A stretch of DNA of 37,399 nt from Chitinophagales bacterium (GTDB lineage Bacteria; Bacteroidota; Bacteroidia; Chitinophagales; UBA8649), in contig JACJYT010000020.1 in NCBI GenBank assembly GCA_020635975.1, positions 1 to 37,399 on the forward strand, written 5' to 3'. Under the pieces are notes generated by a model that saw only the letters and a list, made by a program, of their open reading frames with translations, did no database searches and was not told where the DNA came from. This document shows, one piece after another, positions 34,146 through 37,399 of the stretch; the stretch's first letter is position 1, and the number at the start of each line of letters is the position of its first letter. Made by a program: the position numbers and the translations under genes.

Positions 34146-36660
34146 GTTTTTATTACTTGGATGGGATTCGGCAGATTGGAAAGTGATTAATCCCTTAATG
34201 GATGCAGGATTAATGCCTGCACTAGAAAGCATAGTGAATAAGGGAGTAATGGGTAATATTGCTACACTAGATCCACCACTTTCTCCGATGCTCTGGACCT
34301 CCATAGCAACCGGAAAATATGCCTTTAAACACGGTGTCCATGGTTTTTTGGAAGCTTGTGAGGACAATAAGAAAGTAAGAGCGGTTACCAACGAGTCTAT
34401 AAATACCAGTACCGTATGGGAAATTTTAAATAAGAATGGATATAAAACCAATGTAGTTTCTTGGTGGCCTAGTCACCCAGCGGGTGAGCTGAATGGCGTT
34501 CAGATTTCTAATTTTTTTGGAAAGGCAGCACCTACTTCTAAGTGGTATGATTGGGCTAAGGTACCCGGTAGTGTATATCCCCAAGAGTATGAGGAAGTTT
34601 TAAATGGATATCGGGTGCATCCAGGAGAATTGGATTTCAACCAACTCTCTACTTTTATCCCAAAGTTTCATTTGCTAAAAGAAGAAGATCAAAATTTAAT
34701 TAATTTGCTAGCCAGCGATTTGGCGGAATGCATTTCTGTTCATTCGGCGGCAACTTATCTTGCAGAGCATACCGAATGGGATTTCATGGCAGTGTATTAC
34801 AATGCTATTGATCATATTTCGCATTGCTTTATGAAGTACCATCCACCTAAACTGGCTTGGATAAAGGAGGAAAAATTCGAATTATTCCAAGAGGTAATTA
34901 ATGCCATTTACCGCTTTCATGATTTAATGTTAGCCCGTTGGTTAGAATTAGTAGACGAAGATTGTTATGTAATGGTCTTATCAGATCATGGCTTTCACTC
35001 CGATCATATGAGAGTAAAAGAATTGCCTAAAGAACCAGCAGCAATTGCAAGAGAACATAATTATTTGGGCATGCTTGCAATGAAGGGACCTGGAATTAAA
35101 AAAGATGCGCGAATTTATGGTTCAAATCTCTTAGATGTTTGCCCTACTATTTTATCTATATTCGACCTAGCCATAGGTAAGGATATGGATGGTAAAATCT
35201 TACAATCTGCTTTTGAGGAAATACCCAAGCTAAAAGTGCTAGACACCTGGGATGAAGCTAATTTAAAGAACAAGAATAAAGTACACTTGCTCGAAAATGC
35301 AGATTTGGTGCAGCAACTGGTCGATTTAGGCTATGTTGATGCTGCTAATTTTGACAGTCCCGTCGAAGTTAAACGCATCCTAGATGAAAACAATTTTTAC
35401 TTAGCTAGAAGCTATTATGATGCTGCTAAATATCAAGAAGCTTCATGGATAATGGACGTGCTTTGTCAAGAACATCCACAGAATATTCGTTATTTACTTT
35501 TTGCTGCAGAAATAGCAGCAGAAAGAAAGGAAGTTTCGGCTTTAGAAGCTTGTATTACCAAATTGGAAAAGCTGGATACCAAGGCCAAGGCCGTATTGAG
35601 TTTGTTAAAAGGTAAACTTGCCTTTTTGCAGAATGATTATAATACAGCATTGCTTATTTTTCAATCTTTGCTTAAAACAAAGGAGCATAATTCGGCTTAC
35701 TTAGAATATCAAATTGCGAATTCATTTTTGAAATTGCATAAATATAAGGAGGCAATTGAACATTATCAATTCAACCTAAAGGCAAATCCTAGTAGCGCCC
35801 ATGGTTTACATGGGATGGGAGTGGCATATTTGGGTTTGGAAGATTATGAAAAGGCGGCAGAATGTCTAATTGATTCTGTGGCTATTACTTATTTTAATCC
35901 TTCTGCTCACTTTCATTTAGGTATTGCCTTGAAAAACTTAAGCGCCTTTGAAGAGGCCGAGCAGGCCTTCTTAGTGGCTAAGCAATTAGCTCCAGCTATG
36001 GCAAAAGCCCGATTAGAGTTAATTGCTTTATACGAGAATGAATTGGCAAATCCTCAGAAATTACAGGATTTGAAAGAAGAATTACAAAGAAAAAGATCAG
36101 GTACGGTTTATGTCGTTTCCGGCTTGCCTAGGTCAGGCACTTCTATGATGATGCAGGCACTAGAGGCTGGTGGATTGGAACTCTTAGTAGATAATAAACG
36201 AAAGGCAGATCTTAGTAATCCGAAAGGTTATTATGAGCATGAAGCGGTAAAGAGATTGGCTAGCGAAAATGCGATCATTTTAGAGGCTAAAGACAAGGGA
36301 GTAAAAGTAATTTGTAGTCTTTTAAGATTTCTGCCTCCTCGTTTTGATTACAAAGTTATTCTCATGAAACGCCCTGTAAAACAAGTTTTAAGTTCTCAAG
36401 AACTAATGCTCGTTTCTCAAGGCAAAATGCAAAAAGAAAGTTCGGTGTTTGAAATGGACAAACTGCTTGTAAAATCCTATGATGATGCCAAAGCTTGGAT
36501 GGAGAAAAGTGCTAATATCGAATATTTAGAAGTCGCCTACGAGGAAGTATTGGCCAATGCTCCGGAGCAGATGAACTTAATTACTCAATTTTTGAAACTA
36601 GATTTGAAGGAGAAAGATATGGTAAATATTATTGATAAAAGTTTGCATCGAAATAAATAA
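34126..36660 (+). CDS. Three-domain fusion: AlkP-superfamily phosphodiesterase, TPR, sulfotransferase
   Basis: An 844-residue cytoplasmic protein (no signal peptide). Residues 7-370 are an alkaline phosphatase-superfamily (type I phosphodiesterase/nucleotide pyrophosphatase-like) domain. Metal-site residues are all visible: D14 in LLGWDSADW, probable nucleophile S53 in PPLSPMLWTS, D229 and H233 in AIDHISH, D287 and H288 in LSDHGF, and H311. Residues about 430-640 contain TPR-type helical repeats (LHKYKEAIEHYQFNLKANPS, GLEDYEKAAE, FEEAEQAFLVAKQLAP). Residues 660-844 form a PAPS-dependent sulfotransferase-like domain with the 5'-phosphosulfate loop SGLPRSGTSM at 665-674 and a 3'-phosphate region VILMKRPVKQVLSSQ. 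The start has two ATGs in tandem. It is preceded by the overlapping 51-aa frame and followed by a lipoprotein gene 31 bp away. Substrate unknown. Confidence 0.88.
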   Translation: MMKKKPKFLLLGWDSADWKVINPLMDAGLMPALESIVNKGVMGNIATLDPPLSPMLWTSIATGKYAFKHGVHGFLEACEDNKKVRAVTNESINTSTVWEILNKNGYKTNVVSWWPSHPAGELNGVQISNFFGKAAPTSKWYDWAKVPGSVYPQEYEEVLNGYRVHPGELDFNQLSTFIPKFHLLKEEDQNLINLLASDLAECISVHSAATYLAEHTEWDFMAVYYNAIDHISHCFMKYHPPKLAWIKEEKFELFQEVINAIYRFHDLMLARWLELVDEDCYVMVLSDHGFHSDHMRVKELPKEPAAIAREHNYLGMLAMKGPGIKKDARIYGSNLLDVCPTILSIFDLAIGKDMDGKILQSAFEEIPKLKVLDTWDEANLKNKNKVHLLENADLVQQLVDLGYVDAANFDSPVEVKRILDENNFYLARSYYDAAKYQEASWIMDVLCQEHPQNIRYLLFAAEIAAERKEVSALEACITKLEKLDTKAKAVLSLLKGKLAFLQNDYNTALLIFQSLLKTKEHNSAYLEYQIANSFLKLHKYKEAIEHYQFNLKANPSSAHGLHGMGVAYLGLEDYEKAAECLIDSVAITYFNPSAHFHLGIALKNLSAFEEAEQAFLVAKQLAPAMAKARLELIALYENELANPQKLQDLKEELQRKRSGTVYVVSGLPRSGTSMMMQALEAGGLELLVDNKRKADLSNPKGYYEHEAVKRLASENAIILEAKDKGVKVICSLLRFLPPRFDYKVILMKRPVKQVLSSQELMLVSQGKMQKESSVFEMDKLLVKSYDDAKAWMEKSANIEYLEVAYEEVLANAPEQMNLITQFLKLDLKEKDMVNIIDKSLHRNK

Positions 36661-36691
36661 GTCGTACATTTAAATCTTAAAACCTCAAAAT

Positions 36692-37342
36692 ATGGAAACA
36701 GTTATTTCAAAAAAACTTAGAAGTAAAATTGGAACCTATTCTCTAGTTGCTGGAGCGGCAATATCCATGTTGTCTTCTTGCAAAAAAGATAAGGAAGATA
36801 CGAATGATCCCAACATCAAAGAAACAGACCTTAATCCAGATATTGTTTTGAATCCTGGATCAAACAATTTCTTGAGCTCAAGTATTGACTTTAATAACGA
36901 CGGAGTGGTAGATGTAGTTGTAGAAACTGGTAATTATACCTATACTTATTATGGTCAGACTTCAAGCAATGCTTATGCAAATATTTTTAGTAATAGTGGT
37001 GCGGAAGTGCTTGGCAATGTAGAATCTGAAACTGTCTTTGGTTACACTTATACTTTTGATGTAGTTACTCCTTTAGCTTCTGGAAGTTCTATTGGGGTAT
37101 CCCAAGTTACTTGGATGCAAGATGCTTACTTGGGTTTTAAAGGTACATATGGAGGAGCTAACTATAGTGTAGGTCAGTTTATTGGCGCGGATAGATATGT
37201 TGGCGTTCGTTTTCAGTTTGCTGGAAATACTCATTATGCATGGTTGCAATTGGCTTTAAGTGCAGATTGTAAAGTGCTTACAGTTAAAGCATATGCTTAT
37301 AATAGTATCCCGAATACACCAATCGAAGCTGGTAAAATTTAA
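36692..37342 (+). CDS. Lipoprotein with a Ca-binding-like DxNxDG loop
   Basis: A 216-residue lipoprotein. The signal has a long basic N-region and a good lipobox, SMLSSC, with Cys30. After KKDKEDTND comes FNNDGVVDVVVE (IDFNNDGVVD), a calcium-loop-like motif of the kind found in FG-GAP and dockerin proteins. The C-terminal portion (YVGVRFQFAGNTHYAWLQL ... AYAYNSIPNTPIEAGKI) resembles a domain recurrent in Bacteroidota surface proteins. No enzymatic function can be proposed. A strong terminator follows directly. Confidence 0.8.
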   Translation: METVISKKLRSKIGTYSLVAGAAISMLSSCKKDKEDTNDPNIKETDLNPDIVLNPGSNNFLSSSIDFNNDGVVDVVVETGNYTYTYYGQTSSNAYANIFSNSGAEVLGNVESETVFGYTYTFDVVTPLASGSSIGVSQVTWMQDAYLGFKGTYGGANYSVGQFIGADRYVGVRFQFAGNTHYAWLQLALSADCKVLTVKAYAYNSIPNTPIEAGKI

Positions 37343-37362
37343 AATTTCCGAATTCTTTAGAG

Positions 37363-37397
37363 AAGCCCCTCATCAAATGAGGGGCTTTTTTTATTTT
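37363..37397 (+). terminator. Intrinsic terminator after the lipoprotein gene
   Basis: AAGCCCCTCAT (37363-37373) pairs with ATGAGGGGCTT (37377-37387) across a CAA loop, an 11-bp GC-rich stem followed by a T-run. It ends the 33990-37342 gene group. Confidence 0.92.
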
Positions 37398-37399
37398 AT

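Noticed and set aside
34083..34451. Minus-strand 122-codon ORF
   Set aside because: Antisense to the AlkP domain of the fusion gene, whose metal-binding residues are conserved in the sense frame.

Overview
This 37.4-kb window is from an AT-rich member of the Bacteroidota, most probably a Flavobacteriales-type organism. The evidence is direct: two long cell-surface proteins of the type IX secretion (T9SS) style, with PKD or Ig-like modules and, in one, a C-terminal gliding-motility-type (CHU_C/type B) sorting domain; the Bacteroidota-specific alternative GlmU; a DUF4290 protein; SxxC-type lipoproteins; few Shine-Dalgarno sequences; and TAnnTTTG-type -7 promoter boxes. I saw no tRNA, rRNA, CRISPR array, insertion sequence or prophage. 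No gene-free stretch exceeds about 215 bases. Most of the window reads as ordinary, tightly packed chromosome. Layout from left to right: (1) 1-2868, minus strand, the N-terminal 956 codons of a giant secreted repeat protein that runs off the left edge. Its last 1.7 kb in the window is a tandem array of 156-bp (52-residue) units with no indels. (2) 2989-6419: a secreted M1 aminopeptidase convergent, with zero spacing, on an ATL (alkyltransferase-like) / trmB pair. (3) 6635-12750: a same-strand run of a 1.2-kresidue PKD/T9SS surface protein, a cytochrome c lipoprotein, AnmK and an SDR dehydrogenase, followed by a small lipoprotein at 12778-13206. (4) 13277-18561: a GLPGLI-like secreted protein, urocanate hydratase, a Cys/Met-metabolism PLP enzyme, a GtrA-family membrane protein and an M29 aminopeptidase. 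(5) 18698-19351: uridine kinase and a bidirectional hairpin terminator. (6) 26883-19353, minus strand: an overlapping operon alt-GlmU, TpiA, PrmA, and a 1594-residue exported protein of unknown function. (7) 27025-27495: a YkuK/DUF458 RNase H-like protein. (8) 30728-27492, minus strand: a tight operon accA, a 177-residue unknown, dapA, and a cytoplasmic substrate-binding-like protein. DUF4290 and PcrA/UvrD helicase genes lie upstream on the same strand. (9) 33990-37342: an unlisted 51-residue ORF that overlaps the start of an 844-residue AlkP-superfamily/TPR/sulfotransferase fusion, then a lipoprotein and a strong terminator. The most unusual items are the 51-aa/fusion-protein pair at 33990-36660, the 1594-aa exported protein at the end of a core-metabolism operon, the in-register 156-bp repeat array, and the recurrent use of a shared TTAA as overlapping stop codons for convergent genes. 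All functional statements come from motif reading; no database search was run.
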